Assembly: GCA_046760905.1 (NCBI GenBank)
Contig: JBHIFB010000037.1
Coordinates: 1 to 25,556, forward strand
DNA: 25,556 nucleotides
Direction: 5' to 3'
Source: JBHIFB01 sp046760905
GTDB taxonomy: Bacteria; Gemmatimonadota; CAZMKB01
Of the stretch, positions 1 to 8,025 are shown piece by piece (positions within the stretch are counted from its first letter, which is position 1; every line of letters starts with the position of its first letter). Below the pieces are notes generated by a model. That model did not search any database. It was not told the DNA's origin and was given only the letters and a program-made list of their open reading frames with translations. Position numbers and translations under genes: made by a program.

Positions 1-156
1 AGTTCCATCCTGCATGTGCAGGACACACACCTTTTGACTGCAACCCTCAACATCCACTGATGCAAGAGGATTAGGTCGAATCTTCTGCCGGGCACCTCCT
101 TTCTTGTGGGATTTACTGAAAAGTCTTCCTACCGATTTTAAGAATGCTTTATCCAC
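1..156 (-). CDS. 5' end of an unrecognised protein, cut by the window edge
   Basis: An open frame on the minus strand runs from a GTG at 156 off the left edge, giving 52 residues with no stop. The visible part is basic at first (Lys/Arg-rich over residues 8-28, with HKKGG at 17-21), then has IRPNPLASVDVEGC at about 26-39 and a second Cys at 44. The frame is open only from a TGA a few codons upstream, which supports a start near here. Two sigma-70-like promoters point into it. The SD in front of the GTG is weak (GAAAG), and the leader would be only about 10 bases. A perfect AAAGGAGG lies inside the frame at 95-102 but has no ATG, GTG or TTG at proper spacing in this frame, so the true start is uncertain. 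I do not recognise the family. Confidence 0.5.
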   Translation of the reverse strand, partial: MDKAFLKSVGRLFSKSHKKGGARQKIRPNPLASVDVEGCSQKVCVLHMQDGT

Positions 157-173
157 TTCGGTCTTTCAGGGCT

Positions 174-202
174 ATTATATCAGATAGGCTTCATTTTGTC
201 AA
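174..202 (-). promoter_or_regulatory. Consensus sigma-70 promoter (P1) for the left-edge gene
   Basis: On the minus strand, TTGACA (197-202) and TATAAT (174-179) are separated by exactly 17 bases, a perfect match to the housekeeping consensus. Transcription would start near 166-167, about 10 bases before the GTG at 156. Confidence 0.8.
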
Positions 203-219
203 GTAAAAAATGTGTTAAA

Positions 220-249
220 ATTATATCAAATTTTGAGTCATTTTTTCAA
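220..249 (-). promoter_or_regulatory. Second upstream sigma-70-like promoter (P2)
   Basis: On the minus strand, TTGAAA (244-249) and TATAAT (220-225) are separated by 18 bases. It lies directly upstream of P1 in the same orientation, so the left-edge gene may have tandem promoters. The surrounding 205-245 stretch is strongly AT-rich. Confidence 0.5.
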
Positions 250-474
250 CATGCGCAGAAAAGAAACGTCTAAATTTTGCCAAAAACGAATACGTTCAAT
301 AATCTCCCGATTCTTGAAATGCTGCCTGTTATAATTGCCCAAGCGTGTATACATACCCGCCGTGGAGCATTGAGTACAAAAAGGGTACAAAAGTGGCATA
401 CTGGCAAATTAACGGTTAAATTGAGATCAAGGCGATTTTCGGTAATGTAGCATACTCCGGGAAAAAAGATAGGG
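250..474. other. Intergenic stretch with no gene seen
   Basis: This lies between the promoters of the left-edge gene and the stop codon of the RpiB-GlyA gene. I see no convincing ORF on either strand. A short direct repeat (GTACAAAA twice) lies near 374-391. A run of T follows the upstream gene's stop on the minus strand (complement of the A run near 463-468), but I found no clear GC stem before it, so I do not call a terminator. Confidence 0.4.
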
Positions 475-2181
475 CTAATAGTAAGGGAATAACTCGCACA
501 TCCTCTGGACTTCTTTTTTTACTTCCCTAATCACATCACTCCTTCCCCGTTTGCTGATCACCCTGTCCATAAGATCAGCGATTTTCCTCATTTCCCCCAC
601 ACCCATCCCCCGTGTTGTGACTGCAGGTGTTCCGACCCTTATCCCGCTTGTCACCGAGGGTGGATTCTGATCGTAGGGGATCGTGTTTTTATTCACTACT
701 ATCCCTGCGGATTCGAGCATCTCCTGGGCCTGGGCGCCTGTGAGCTCCACATCTCGCAGATCTACAAGAAACAGGTGCGATTCCGTCCCGCCTCCAACCA
801 TTCTGTATCCGCTCTCAGATAGTTTCCCAGAGAGCGCTATCGCGTTCTCGACTATCCTCTTCGAGTACTCTTTGAAATCGTCGGTGGAGGCGGCCCAGAA
901 ACATATCGCCTTTGCTGCCATCACGTGCATGTGCGGCCCTCCCTGCATCCCTGGAAATACCGTCTTATCGATCTGCTTCCTGAATCCCTCTTTGCAGAGG
1001 ATGAACCCAGCCCTCGGGCCACGCAGTGTTTTGTGCGTGGTGCTGGTCACAACATCGCTGTATGGCACAGGGGTCGGATATACGCCACCTGCCACGAGTC
1101 CACAGAAGTGGGCCATATCGACAAGCAGATATGCACCGACCTCGTCGGCAATCTCCCTGAATCTCTTGAAATCTATGACAGGTGGATAGGCGCTACCTCC
1201 AGCGACTATCAGTTTTGGCCTGTGCTTCAATGCCAGGTCTCTCACCTCGTCGAAATCAATGTGCTCACTCTCGCGGGACACTCCGTAATGTATGAAGTTG
1301 TAAAATCGGCCTGAGAAATTCACCCTGCTTCCATGGGTGAGATGACCACCGCAGGTGAGATCCATGGCAAGGATCGTGTCACCGGATTCACAGAGTGCCG
1401 CATAAGCTGACATGTTCGCCTGGGTACCCGAATACGGCTGCACATTCGCATGCTCGGCACCGAAAAGCGACTTTGCCCTTTCCACAGCGAGCTCCTCGAT
1501 TTCATCATAGTGCTTGCATCCGCCGTAGTACCTTCTGCCTGGATACCCTTCCGCATACTTGTTCACCAGGACTGAGCCCATCGCCTCCAAGACGGGGATG
1601 GTGGTGAGGTTCTCCGAGGCAATTAGCTCCAGGCTGTTTCTCTGTCTTTTGAGCTCATTCTCCATGATCCTGTATATGTCAGGGTCCGTCTGCTCGATTC
1701 GCCTCATCGCCAGGACACCCAGGAGTTCATCCTCGATCTTCTCGATCTTCTCGAGCCGCACCTCGTGTCTTTCACCCTCGAAATTCGTATCGAGCCAGAG
1801 TTCAATCATCTCTCTGGCGATATCCGGCTCGGTAAGCCTACCGGCTAGCACAAGAATGTTCGCATCGTTGTGAAGCCTGGACAGTTTCACCATCTCCGGA
1901 GTTGTACAGAGTGCAGCTCTCACCCCGGGGAATTTATTAGCGACGATGGACATGCCGATGCCGCTGCCGCAGAGCAGAATTCCTCGGGTATACTCACCGG
2001 AGGAAACGCCTCGTGCCACCTCACGAGCATAGTCGGGATAATCCGTCCTCTGCTCATCGAACGTTCCCAGATCGCAAACCTCACAGCCTCTTGCCTCGAG
2101 CCATACGATGACATCGTTCTTCAAAGAATATCCCGCATGATCCGAAGCGATTGGTATGATCTCTTTACCGGATTTATTCAC
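475..2181 (-). CDS. Fused ribose-5-phosphate isomerase B / serine hydroxymethyltransferase
   Basis: One 568-residue ORF contains two complete enzymes. Residues 1-150 match RpiB (ribose 5-phosphate to ribulose 5-phosphate): SDHAG at 13-17, CGSGIGMSIVANK from 71 with the catalytic-type Cys71, and RLHNDAN with His104. Residues about 158-568 match GlyA, the PLP enzyme interconverting serine and glycine and charging tetrahydrofolate: EGYPGRRYYGG from 211, DMAHFCGLVAGG from 355, and STTHKTLRGPRAG with the PLP lysine at 384. The join is nearly direct, through a charged helix (LEKIEKIEDE) without a long linker. No stop or frame change occurs at the junction. The start is a GTG with GAGG six to seven bases upstream, just after the preceding gene's stop (2189). 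RpiB and GlyA are usually separate neighbouring genes. A sequencing error removing a stop is possible but there is no sign of one. Each domain is assigned with high confidence. Confidence 0.95.
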   Translation of the reverse strand: MNKSGKEIIPIASDHAGYSLKNDVIVWLEARGCEVCDLGTFDEQRTDYPDYAREVARGVSSGEYTRGILLCGSGIGMSIVANKFPGVRAALCTTPEMVKLSRLHNDANILVLAGRLTEPDIAREMIELWLDTNFEGERHEVRLEKIEKIEDELLGVLAMRRIEQTDPDIYRIMENELKRQRNSLELIASENLTTIPVLEAMGSVLVNKYAEGYPGRRYYGGCKHYDEIEELAVERAKSLFGAEHANVQPYSGTQANMSAYAALCESGDTILAMDLTCGGHLTHGSRVNFSGRFYNFIHYGVSRESEHIDFDEVRDLALKHRPKLIVAGGSAYPPVIDFKRFREIADEVGAYLLVDMAHFCGLVAGGVYPTPVPYSDVVTSTTHKTLRGPRAGFILCKEGFRKQIDKTVFPGMQGGPHMHVMAAKAICFWAASTDDFKEYSKRIVENAIALSGKLSESGYRMVGGGTESHLFLVDLRDVELTGAQAQEMLESAGIVVNKNTIPYDQNPPSVTSGIRVGTPAVTTRGMGVGEMRKIADLMDRVISKRGRSDVIREVKKEVQRMCELFPYY

Positions 2182-2188
2182 GACAACC

Positions 2189-3352
2189 TCACTTCAAGAG
2201 CCTTTTCGCAATCACGACTCTCTGAATTTCAGAAGTCCCTTCATATAGCTCGGTTACTTTCGCATCCCTGAAAAGCCTTTCGACGACGAATTCCTTCATG
2301 TAGCCAACTCCGCCATGAATTTGCACTGCCTTAGTTGCCGTCTCCATGGCCACTTCTGATGCAAACAGTTTAGACATGGATGCTTCTTTGGTCACCACAT
2401 CACCCCTGTCTTTTCTCGCCGCGGTCCGATGCAGAAGTGCTCTTGCCGCTTCGATTTTCGTCGCCATGTCGGCGATATGAAACTGGATCGCCTGGAATTC
2501 AGCAATCGGGCGCCCGAACTGTTGCCTCTCCTTCGAATAGGAGATCGACTCATCCAGACACCTTTGAGCGATGCCGATTGCCTGAGCGGCTATGCCGAGC
2601 CTTCCGTTATCGAGCCCCTTCATCGCCAGGATGAATCCCTCCCCTGGAGAACCGAGGAGGTTAAAACCGGGCACGAACATGTCCTCGAAAATGAGCTCTG
2701 TGGTGTTCGAGGCCCTCAGTCCCATCTTTCGCTCTTTCTTTCCGACTTTGAAGCCCTGCGTCTCCCTCTCCACGATGAAGCAGCTGATCCCACGGGTACC
2801 CTCCTCTTCCCCGGTCCTGGCGAATACGAGGAATATGTCACCCTCACCACCATTCGTGATAAACACCTTCGTTCCGTTTATCACATACCCCCCCTCAACT
2901 CTTTTCGCCGTGCTGCTCAGGCTCGCGGCATCACTCCCGGCCCCCGACTCTGACAGTGCGAAGGCTCCGATCTTCTCACCCCGCGCCATTGGAACCAGGA
3001 ATTTCCTCTTCTGCTCTTCGCTACCGTAGTCTCTGATCATCGATGTGGGAAGCGAGTTGTGCACTGACATGGTAACGGCGATCGATGGGTCTACCTTGCT
3101 TATCTCTTCGAGGGCGAGTACATAGGTGAGGGTGCTCAGACCTGAGCCACCGTACTCCTCAGGTATCATCATTCCGAGGAATCCCAGCTGACCCAGCTTC
3201 ATCACCGCTTCCCGGGGGAAGTATTCCTCCATGTCCCATCGATGAACGTTCGGCTCGAGCTCCCTCCGGGCGAAATCCCTCGCCGTGTCTATGATGAGCC
3301 GTTGCTCCTCGGTGAATTCTATGCTCGCAGCCGGCTGCCCTCTAGTACTCAT
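2189..3352 (-). CDS. Acyl-CoA dehydrogenase (short-chain/butyryl type), copy 1
   Basis: This FAD enzyme forms the alpha-beta double bond of a short or branched acyl-CoA and passes electrons to electron-transfer flavoprotein, which is not encoded here. I place the start at the ATG at 3352 (387 residues). It has AGGGG six bases upstream and overlaps the previous stop by 11 bases; the longer frame upstream reads as antisense-like filler. Family motifs are present: FALSESGAGSDA in the FAD/substrate region, FITNGGEGD, MGLRASNTTELIF, and the C-terminal LYEGTSEIQR with the catalytic-base Glu at 371. The intact YEGT motif fits short/medium-chain dehydrogenases of the butyryl-CoA group. Substrate specificity cannot be settled from sequence. 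It is co-transcribed with hbd and thiolase genes, which points to C4 or amino-acid-derived acyl-CoA. Confidence 0.93.
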   Translation of the reverse strand: MSTRGQPAASIEFTEEQRLIIDTARDFARRELEPNVHRWDMEEYFPREAVMKLGQLGFLGMMIPEEYGGSGLSTLTYVLALEEISKVDPSIAVTMSVHNSLPTSMIRDYGSEEQKRKFLVPMARGEKIGAFALSESGAGSDAASLSSTAKRVEGGYVINGTKVFITNGGEGDIFLVFARTGEEEGTRGISCFIVERETQGFKVGKKERKMGLRASNTTELIFEDMFVPGFNLLGSPGEGFILAMKGLDNGRLGIAAQAIGIAQRCLDESISYSKERQQFGRPIAEFQAIQFHIADMATKIEAARALLHRTAARKDRGDVVTKEASMSKLFASEVAMETATKAVQIHGGVGYMKEFVVERLFRDAKVTELYEGTSEIQRVVIAKRLLK

Positions 3353-4190
3353 AGAAACCCCTGCCGGTCTTTTTACCCAGGTTCCCTGCCTCGACCATTT
3401 TCCTGAGCAAGGGACACGGCCTGTATTTCTGATCCCCGAGATCGTTATGGAGCACTTCCAGGATCTCGAGGCATACATCCAGACCTATCAAATCGGCGAG
3501 GGCAAGAGGTCCCATCGGGTGATTCATGCCGAGCTTCATCACCGTGTCGATGGCCTCCGGCTCAGCGACGCCTTCATACAGGCAGAACACCGCCTCGTTG
3601 ATCATGGGCATGAGCACTCTGTTCGAGACGAAACCGGGAGAATCGGATACGACAACCGGAGTCTTGTCCAGCTCCTGTGCGAGTGACACCGTCCGGTCCA
3701 GTGTCTCTCTCGATGTGTGAAGCCCCTTCACGACCTCCACCAATTTCATGAGTGGGACCGGATTCATGAAATGCATCCCGACGACCCTTTCCGGTTGGCT
3801 CACCACACTGGCCAGGCCCGTGATGGATATGGACGAGGTGTTCGATGCGATGATGGCATTTCCTGCCATCAGTCCATCGAGTTTCCTGAAGACCTGCCGC
3901 TTCACATCCAGATTCTCGGTAACCGCCTCTATCGCCAGGAAGCAATCCCCCAGATCATCCAGGGATGTACTTGGATTGATGCTTCTTACGGCTTGTTCTC
4001 TCTCTTGCTCGGTGATTGTTCCCTTGGCTGCCTGTTTCGACAGCCCTTTCTCAATCTTTCCCATGGCCTGATCGAGAATGCCTTCACTGACATCGAACAG
4101 GGCCACCTTATACCCTTTCGCTGCAAATACCTGTGCAATTCCGGCACCCATAGTGCCGGCTCCCAGAATAAGCACATTCTTACCTTTCAT
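3342..4190 (-). CDS. hbd: 3-hydroxybutyryl-CoA dehydrogenase
   Basis: This 282-residue protein interconverts 3-hydroxyacyl-CoA and acetoacyl-CoA with NAD(P). The N-terminal Rossmann motif GAGTMGAGIA starts at residue 10. Beta-strand 2 ends in LFDVSE, whose Asp suggests NAD(H) over NADP(H). The catalytic His140 is in GMHFMNPVPLMKLVEV, with Glu152 following, and SNTSSISIT (116-124) is a conserved family segment. The C-terminal domain ends in the typical KKTGRGFYEY. Length matches single-domain clostridial-type Hbd, so it is not part of a large FadB-type protein; no crotonase domain is attached. The ATG overlaps the thiolase stop by one base (TAATG), giving tight translational coupling, and its own 3' end overlaps the next dehydrogenase by 11 bases. 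Confidence 0.95.
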   Translation of the reverse strand: MKGKNVLILGAGTMGAGIAQVFAAKGYKVALFDVSEGILDQAMGKIEKGLSKQAAKGTITEQEREQAVRSINPSTSLDDLGDCFLAIEAVTENLDVKRQVFRKLDGLMAGNAIIASNTSSISITGLASVVSQPERVVGMHFMNPVPLMKLVEVVKGLHTSRETLDRTVSLAQELDKTPVVVSDSPGFVSNRVLMPMINEAVFCLYEGVAEPEAIDTVMKLGMNHPMGPLALADLIGLDVCLEILEVLHNDLGDQKYRPCPLLRKMVEAGNLGKKTGRGFYEY

Positions 4191-5386
4191 TACATCATCT
4201 CCACACTTAGAGCGACGGCATTACCTCCGCCAAGACACAGTGTCGCCAGGCCTGTCTTCAAGTTCCTGTCCTTAAGGGCATAGAGGAGGGTGGTCAGCAC
4301 CCTTGCACCACTCGCACCGATGGGGTGTCCGAGGGCAACTGCTCCACCATTCACGTTTACCCTGTCCCAATCCCATCCGAGTTCCCTGCCATCTACCAGA
4401 GCCTGGGCGGAGAACGCCTCATTCGCCTCTATCAGGTCGTAAGCGTCGATAGTAGTATTAGTTTTCTGCAGGAGATTAGTTACTGCAATCACCGGAGCGT
4501 AGAACAGCATCTCCGGCTCCGTTCCGCCGCTTGCATAAGATGTGATCTTAGCAATGGGTTTTAAGCCCTTCGCCCTTGCAAAAGCGGCCGATGAAACAAC
4601 ACACGCCGAGGCACCGTCGAACAGTCCCGGGGCATTCCCTGCGGTTACTGTACCGCCTTTCTCGAAAGCGGGCTTCAACCTGGCAAGTGCCTCGATGGAG
4701 GTGTCTTCCCTGGGCCCTTCATCGGTGTCGAACACAACCGGGTCGCCTTTGCGCTGCGGTATTTCAACCGGGACGATTTCATCCTTGAATTTCCCCGTCT
4801 TTATGGCCTTAACCGCCTTCTTATGACTGCCCAGGGCAAATTCGTCCTGATCCTCGCGCGTCACGTTGAATTTCCTCGCAATGAGCTCCGCAAGGTTTCC
4901 CATGTGGGAGTTGGAAAATGAGTCCCAGAGGCCATCGTGTATCATGCCGTCCGCCAGTTGCTGAGGCCCGAATTTGAAGCCCTTCCGAGCCTCGGAGAAG
5001 ATGTAGAATGGAGCATTGGTCATACTCTCCATCCCTCCGGCGACTCCGCACGCTAGATCACCGGCCTTTATCGCCTGGGCGAGCAGCATGACGGCCTTTA
5101 GTCCCGAGCCGCATACCTTGTTAATCGTCATCGCCGGTACGGTTGGAGGGATACCTGCTTTTATCGCAGCCTGCCTCGCCGGAGCCTGCCCCGTCCCTCC
5201 CTGGAGCACCTGTCCCATAATTACCTCCTCCACATCACTCGCCTCCACACCCGCTCGCCTCACCGCCTCTTCAATGACGACTGCGCCCAGCTCCGGGGCC
5301 TTCTTCGATGCAATCCCTCCCATGAACCTGCCCATGGCTGTCCTGCAGGCACTCAGTATAACCGCTTCATTATTCTCACTGACCAT
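4190..5386 (-). CDS. atoB: Acetyl-CoA C-acetyltransferase (thiolase)
   Basis: This enzyme condenses two acetyl-CoA, or cleaves acetoacetyl-CoA. The start is the ATG at 5386 because AAAGGAG lies five bases upstream; the frame stays open 15 codons further but without an SD. This gives 398 residues, normal for thiolases. The catalytic triad is complete: Cys92 in NKVCGSGLKAV, His354 in HPIGASGAR and Cys384 in CLGGGNAVA. NEAFSAQ is also present. The gene sits 69 bases after an acyl-CoA dehydrogenase and is coupled to hbd, so the pair would handle acetoacetyl-CoA and 3-hydroxybutyryl-CoA. Whether it runs in the synthetic or degradative direction cannot be told from sequence. A small stem (CCACC/GGTGG) lies in the short gap upstream and may be incidental. 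Confidence 0.95.
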   Translation of the reverse strand: MVSENNEAVILSACRTAMGRFMGGIASKKAPELGAVVIEEAVRRAGVEASDVEEVIMGQVLQGGTGQAPARQAAIKAGIPPTVPAMTINKVCGSGLKAVMLLAQAIKAGDLACGVAGGMESMTNAPFYIFSEARKGFKFGPQQLADGMIHDGLWDSFSNSHMGNLAELIARKFNVTREDQDEFALGSHKKAVKAIKTGKFKDEIVPVEIPQRKGDPVVFDTDEGPREDTSIEALARLKPAFEKGGTVTAGNAPGLFDGASACVVSSAAFARAKGLKPIAKITSYASGGTEPEMLFYAPVIAVTNLLQKTNTTIDAYDLIEANEAFSAQALVDGRELGWDWDRVNVNGGAVALGHPIGASGARVLTTLLYALKDRNLKTGLATLCLGGGNAVALSVEMM

Positions 5387-5455
5387 GGTTTCTCCTTTCA
5401 GACAAATAGCCCCACCCGGCAACGGTGGCACTCTATTTCAGGCCGAAAATTATTC

Positions 5456-6601
5456 TCAGCCTTTTCCCTCAAGAATGCAGCGAGCGATCACCAACCGCTG
5501 TATCTCACTGGTACCCTCGCCGATTTCACAAACCTTCGCATCCCTCATAAACCTTTCCACCGGATAATCCTTCGAGTAACCATAACCACCGAATATCTGG
5601 ACTGCCTTCGTGGTTGTTCTCATGGCAAGTTCCGAGCAGTAGAGCTTGGCCATCGCCGACTCTTTCCGGTGCGGTTTTTTCTCGTCTCGCAACTTCGCCG
5701 CCCTGTATGTGAGAAATCTTCCGCATTCGATCTCGGTTGCCATGTCTGCAAGCATGAACTTTATGGCCTGAAAGTCGCTGATGGGCCTGCCGAACTGTTT
5801 CCTCTCCGGGCAATACTCGAGGGCGGCATTGTATGCCCCCGCGGCGATGCCCAGGGAGAGAGCTCCGATGGAGATTCGTCCGCCCATGAGAGTTTCCATC
5901 GCCTGACGAAACCCTTCACCGGGATTGCCCAGTAAATTCTCCTTCGGAACGACGGCATCCTCGAAGATCACCTCTCTGGTGTCGGAACCCCTCCAGCCCA
6001 TCTTGTCCTCCTTCTTGCCCATCTTCAATCCCTCGGTCTCCTTCTCCACGATGAAGGTGCTGAAGCCGTTTATGCCCTTGTCCCTGTCGGTGACGGCGGT
6101 CACGATGAAGATCCCGGCATATCCAGCGTTGGTGCAGAATATCTTAGTCCCGTTAAGCAAGTAATGATCCCCATCCGCTACAGCGACGGTTTTGATAGAC
6201 GCAACATCGGAGCCCGCACCGGGTTCGGTGAGTGCGAATGCACCAATTAACTCCCCTCTGGCGAGCGGCTTCAGGTGCTTTTCCTTTTGCTCATCTGTGC
6301 CAAACAGATATATCGGTTCGGTGCCAATAGACGTATGAGCGGCAACTGTGATGGCATGTGACGCACAGACTTTTGCTATCTCCTCGACTGCCAGGCAGTA
6401 AGAGACCTGGTCCATTCCAGCGCCCCCCCACTGATCCGGGAACGGTATACCCAAAAGTCCCAGCTTGGCCATCTTCCTGACGTTCTCGAGGGGGAACTCG
6501 CCAGTCTCGTCTATTTCAGCTGCGATCGGCTTTATCTCGTTCTGTGCAAAATCACGGACCATCTTCTGGAGCATCAACTGTTCCTGTGTGAATTCTAGCA
6601 C
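5456..6601 (-). CDS. Acyl-CoA dehydrogenase, copy 2
   Basis: This is a 381-residue FAD-dependent acyl-CoA dehydrogenase of the same family as the gene at 2189-3352 but clearly distinct in sequence. Visible motifs are FALTEPGAGSDVAS, FCTNAGYAGIF, MGWRGSDTREVIFED and CEIGEGTSEIQRLVIA, with the presumed catalytic Glu at 362. The residue before the motif is Gly rather than the usual Tyr (GEGT versus YEGT), which is common in branched-chain or less-studied subfamilies. The start is a GTG overlapping the end of the B12-binding subunit by seven bases, so translation is probably coupled. Its place between methylmalonyl-CoA mutase parts and the thiolase suggests a role in oxidising an acyl-CoA that yields propionyl-CoA or acetyl-CoA; that is inference. 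Confidence 0.93.
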   Translation of the reverse strand: MLEFTQEQLMLQKMVRDFAQNEIKPIAAEIDETGEFPLENVRKMAKLGLLGIPFPDQWGGAGMDQVSYCLAVEEIAKVCASHAITVAAHTSIGTEPIYLFGTDEQKEKHLKPLARGELIGAFALTEPGAGSDVASIKTVAVADGDHYLLNGTKIFCTNAGYAGIFIVTAVTDRDKGINGFSTFIVEKETEGLKMGKKEDKMGWRGSDTREVIFEDAVVPKENLLGNPGEGFRQAMETLMGGRISIGALSLGIAAGAYNAALEYCPERKQFGRPISDFQAIKFMLADMATEIECGRFLTYRAAKLRDEKKPHRKESAMAKLYCSELAMRTTTKAVQIFGGYGYSKDYPVERFMRDAKVCEIGEGTSEIQRLVIARCILEGKG

Positions 6602-7014
6602 TTTCTCTCCTTCGCTTCTTTTTCATCCATCCAGTCCTGGATGTACTTGATTATTTCCCCCGTTTCCGTGCCCGGACCAAAGAGCTTCCCTATGCCCTTA
6701 GCGTAAAGCTTTTCCATGTCTTCCTCAGGAATGATACCTCCCCCGGTAACCAGCACATCTTCTGCTCCCCTCTCATCAAGGAGTTGCCTCACACGAGGGA
6801 ATAGAGTCATGTGTGCCCCGGAAAGGATCGATATGCCAATGACGTTTACATCCTCCTGGATTGCGGCTTCGACGATCATTTCAGGGGTCTGGTGAAGGCC
6901 CGAGTATATCACTTCCATCCCGGCATCCCTCAATGCGCTCGCAATGATCTTCGCTCCTCGATCATGTCCATCGAGACCACATTTCGCAACGAGCACACGA
7001 ATCTTTCTTGCCAT
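6595..7014 (-). CDS. Methylmalonyl-CoA mutase, separate B12-binding subunit
   Basis: This 139-residue protein is a stand-alone cobalamin-binding domain like the C-terminal domain of methylmalonyl-CoA mutase. The DxHxxG motif is at 15-20 (DGHDRG), with His17 as the lower axial cobalt ligand; SIL at 62-64 and VTGGG at 89-93 complete the B12 pocket. With the large catalytic subunit it would isomerise (R)-methylmalonyl-CoA and succinyl-CoA. The large subunit is not in this window, so the enzyme must be of the split type with the partner elsewhere. The start has GGGAGGG nine bases upstream. The meaB chaperone gene is immediately upstream, which supports mutase over other B12 mutases, although isobutyryl- or ethylmalonyl-type mutases use similar small subunits. 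Confidence 0.92.
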   Translation of the reverse strand: MARKIRVLVAKCGLDGHDRGAKIIASALRDAGMEVIYSGLHQTPEMIVEAAIQEDVNVIGISILSGAHMTLFPRVRQLLDERGAEDVLVTGGGIIPEEDMEKLYAKGIGKLFGPGTETGEIIKYIQDWMDEKEAKERKC

Positions 7015-7056
7015 CGTAGTATTCCCTCCCTGAAGTCTGTATAATAAAGAATGCTA

Positions 7057-8025
7057 TCAGAAACTGATCCCCTTCTCGCTTAGGATTTTCCGAGACGCCG
7101 TGTATGGCGTTTCCTTGTCCTCCTCGATCCTCGCTACATATATATCAAGAATCTCTCTGGATCCCTTTCTGTTCCAAAGAAGATTCTCCACCTGCCTGTC
7201 CACGACTTTTCTCAAGTGCGTGCGTATTCTAGATCTGCGTTTCTCGAGCAACAGGCCGGTCTCTTCGAGTTGACCGTGCAGTTTCACTATCTCACTCCAG
7301 AGTTCCCTGACACCGCTGTTCTCTATTGCTATCGTCCTGAGGACCGGCGGCTGCCAGTTTTCCCTGGTTCGAAGCCCAACCATATCCTCGAGGGCCTGCG
7401 CCATCTCGAGTGAACCATCTCTGTCGGCTTTGTTCACGACAAGGACATCGGCTATTTCCATTAACCCGGCCTTGAGGGTCTGAACGGCGTCCCCGGATTC
7501 GGGGACCACCACGACGACTGTCACATCCGCCTGTTCGGCGATGTCGAGTTCGGATTGCCCAACGCCGACGGTTTCGATGAGGAGAATATCTGTTCCGAAC
7601 GCATCCAGAACAGTGGCCACTTCCTCGGTAGTGCTGCTAAGGCCTCCAAGACTCCCCCTCGTCGCCATACTCCTGATAAACACTCCCGGGTCTGTCTGAA
7701 CGCCTGACATACGAACCCTATCGCCGAGAAGTGCGCCTCCGGAGAAAGGACTCGTAGGGTCGACCGCGATCACGCCGACTGTCAGGCCGTCGGTTCTCAC
7801 TAGTTCGATGAGCCTTTCTACCAGAGTACTTTTCCCGGCGCCTGGCGGGCCTGTCAATCCTATCCTCTGTGCATTGCCTTTGAGGGGGTAGATCTCATGG
7901 AGCAGGTGTTCGAAGCCAGGTCTGTGGTCCTCGACGTAGCTTATGATTTTCGCCAGAGCTTTTCTGTCACCTTTTCTGAACTCCTGGACCAGTTCAGCGG
8001 GGTACTGATTATGACTCCCTCTCAT
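7057..8025 (-). CDS. meaB: MeaB/ArgK-type GTPase, mutase chaperone
   Basis: This is a G3E-family GTPase that loads and protects the B12 cofactor of methylmalonyl-CoA mutase. In 322 residues it shows Walker A GPPGAGKST at 59-67, the conserved AVDPTSPFSGGALLGDR at about 87-103, the switch/Walker B segment LLIETVGVGQSE at about 148-159, and the G4 motif NKAD at 198-201. These signatures are characteristic of MeaB/ArgK. The ATG lies inside the last codons of the phosphatase gene (17-base overlap) and has no good SD, so it probably depends on coupled translation. The B12-binding subunit is 42 bases downstream, a common arrangement that supports the assignment. Confidence 0.95.
   Translation of the reverse strand: MRGSHNQYPAELVQEFRKGDRKALAKIISYVEDHRPGFEHLLHEIYPLKGNAQRIGLTGPPGAGKSTLVERLIELVRTDGLTVGVIAVDPTSPFSGGALLGDRVRMSGVQTDPGVFIRSMATRGSLGGLSSTTEEVATVLDAFGTDILLIETVGVGQSELDIAEQADVTVVVVVPESGDAVQTLKAGLMEIADVLVVNKADRDGSLEMAQALEDMVGLRTRENWQPPVLRTIAIENSGVRELWSEIVKLHGQLEETGLLLEKRRSRIRTHLRKVVDRQVENLLWNRKGSREILDIYVARIEEDKETPYTASRKILSEKGISF

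Noticed and set aside
373..392. Short direct repeat GTACAAAA as a regulatory site
   Set aside because: Two copies of eight bases in AT-rich DNA are easily found by chance, and no partner regulator is evident.
683..1314. Plus-strand frames opposite the RpiB-GlyA gene
   Set aside because: They are the antisense of a strongly conserved SHMT region and show no domain or SD of their own.
3353..3478. 42-residue upstream extension of the first acyl-CoA dehydrogenase
   Set aside because: It lies inside hbd, reads as out-of-frame sequence of that gene, and the ATG at 3352 has a good SD.
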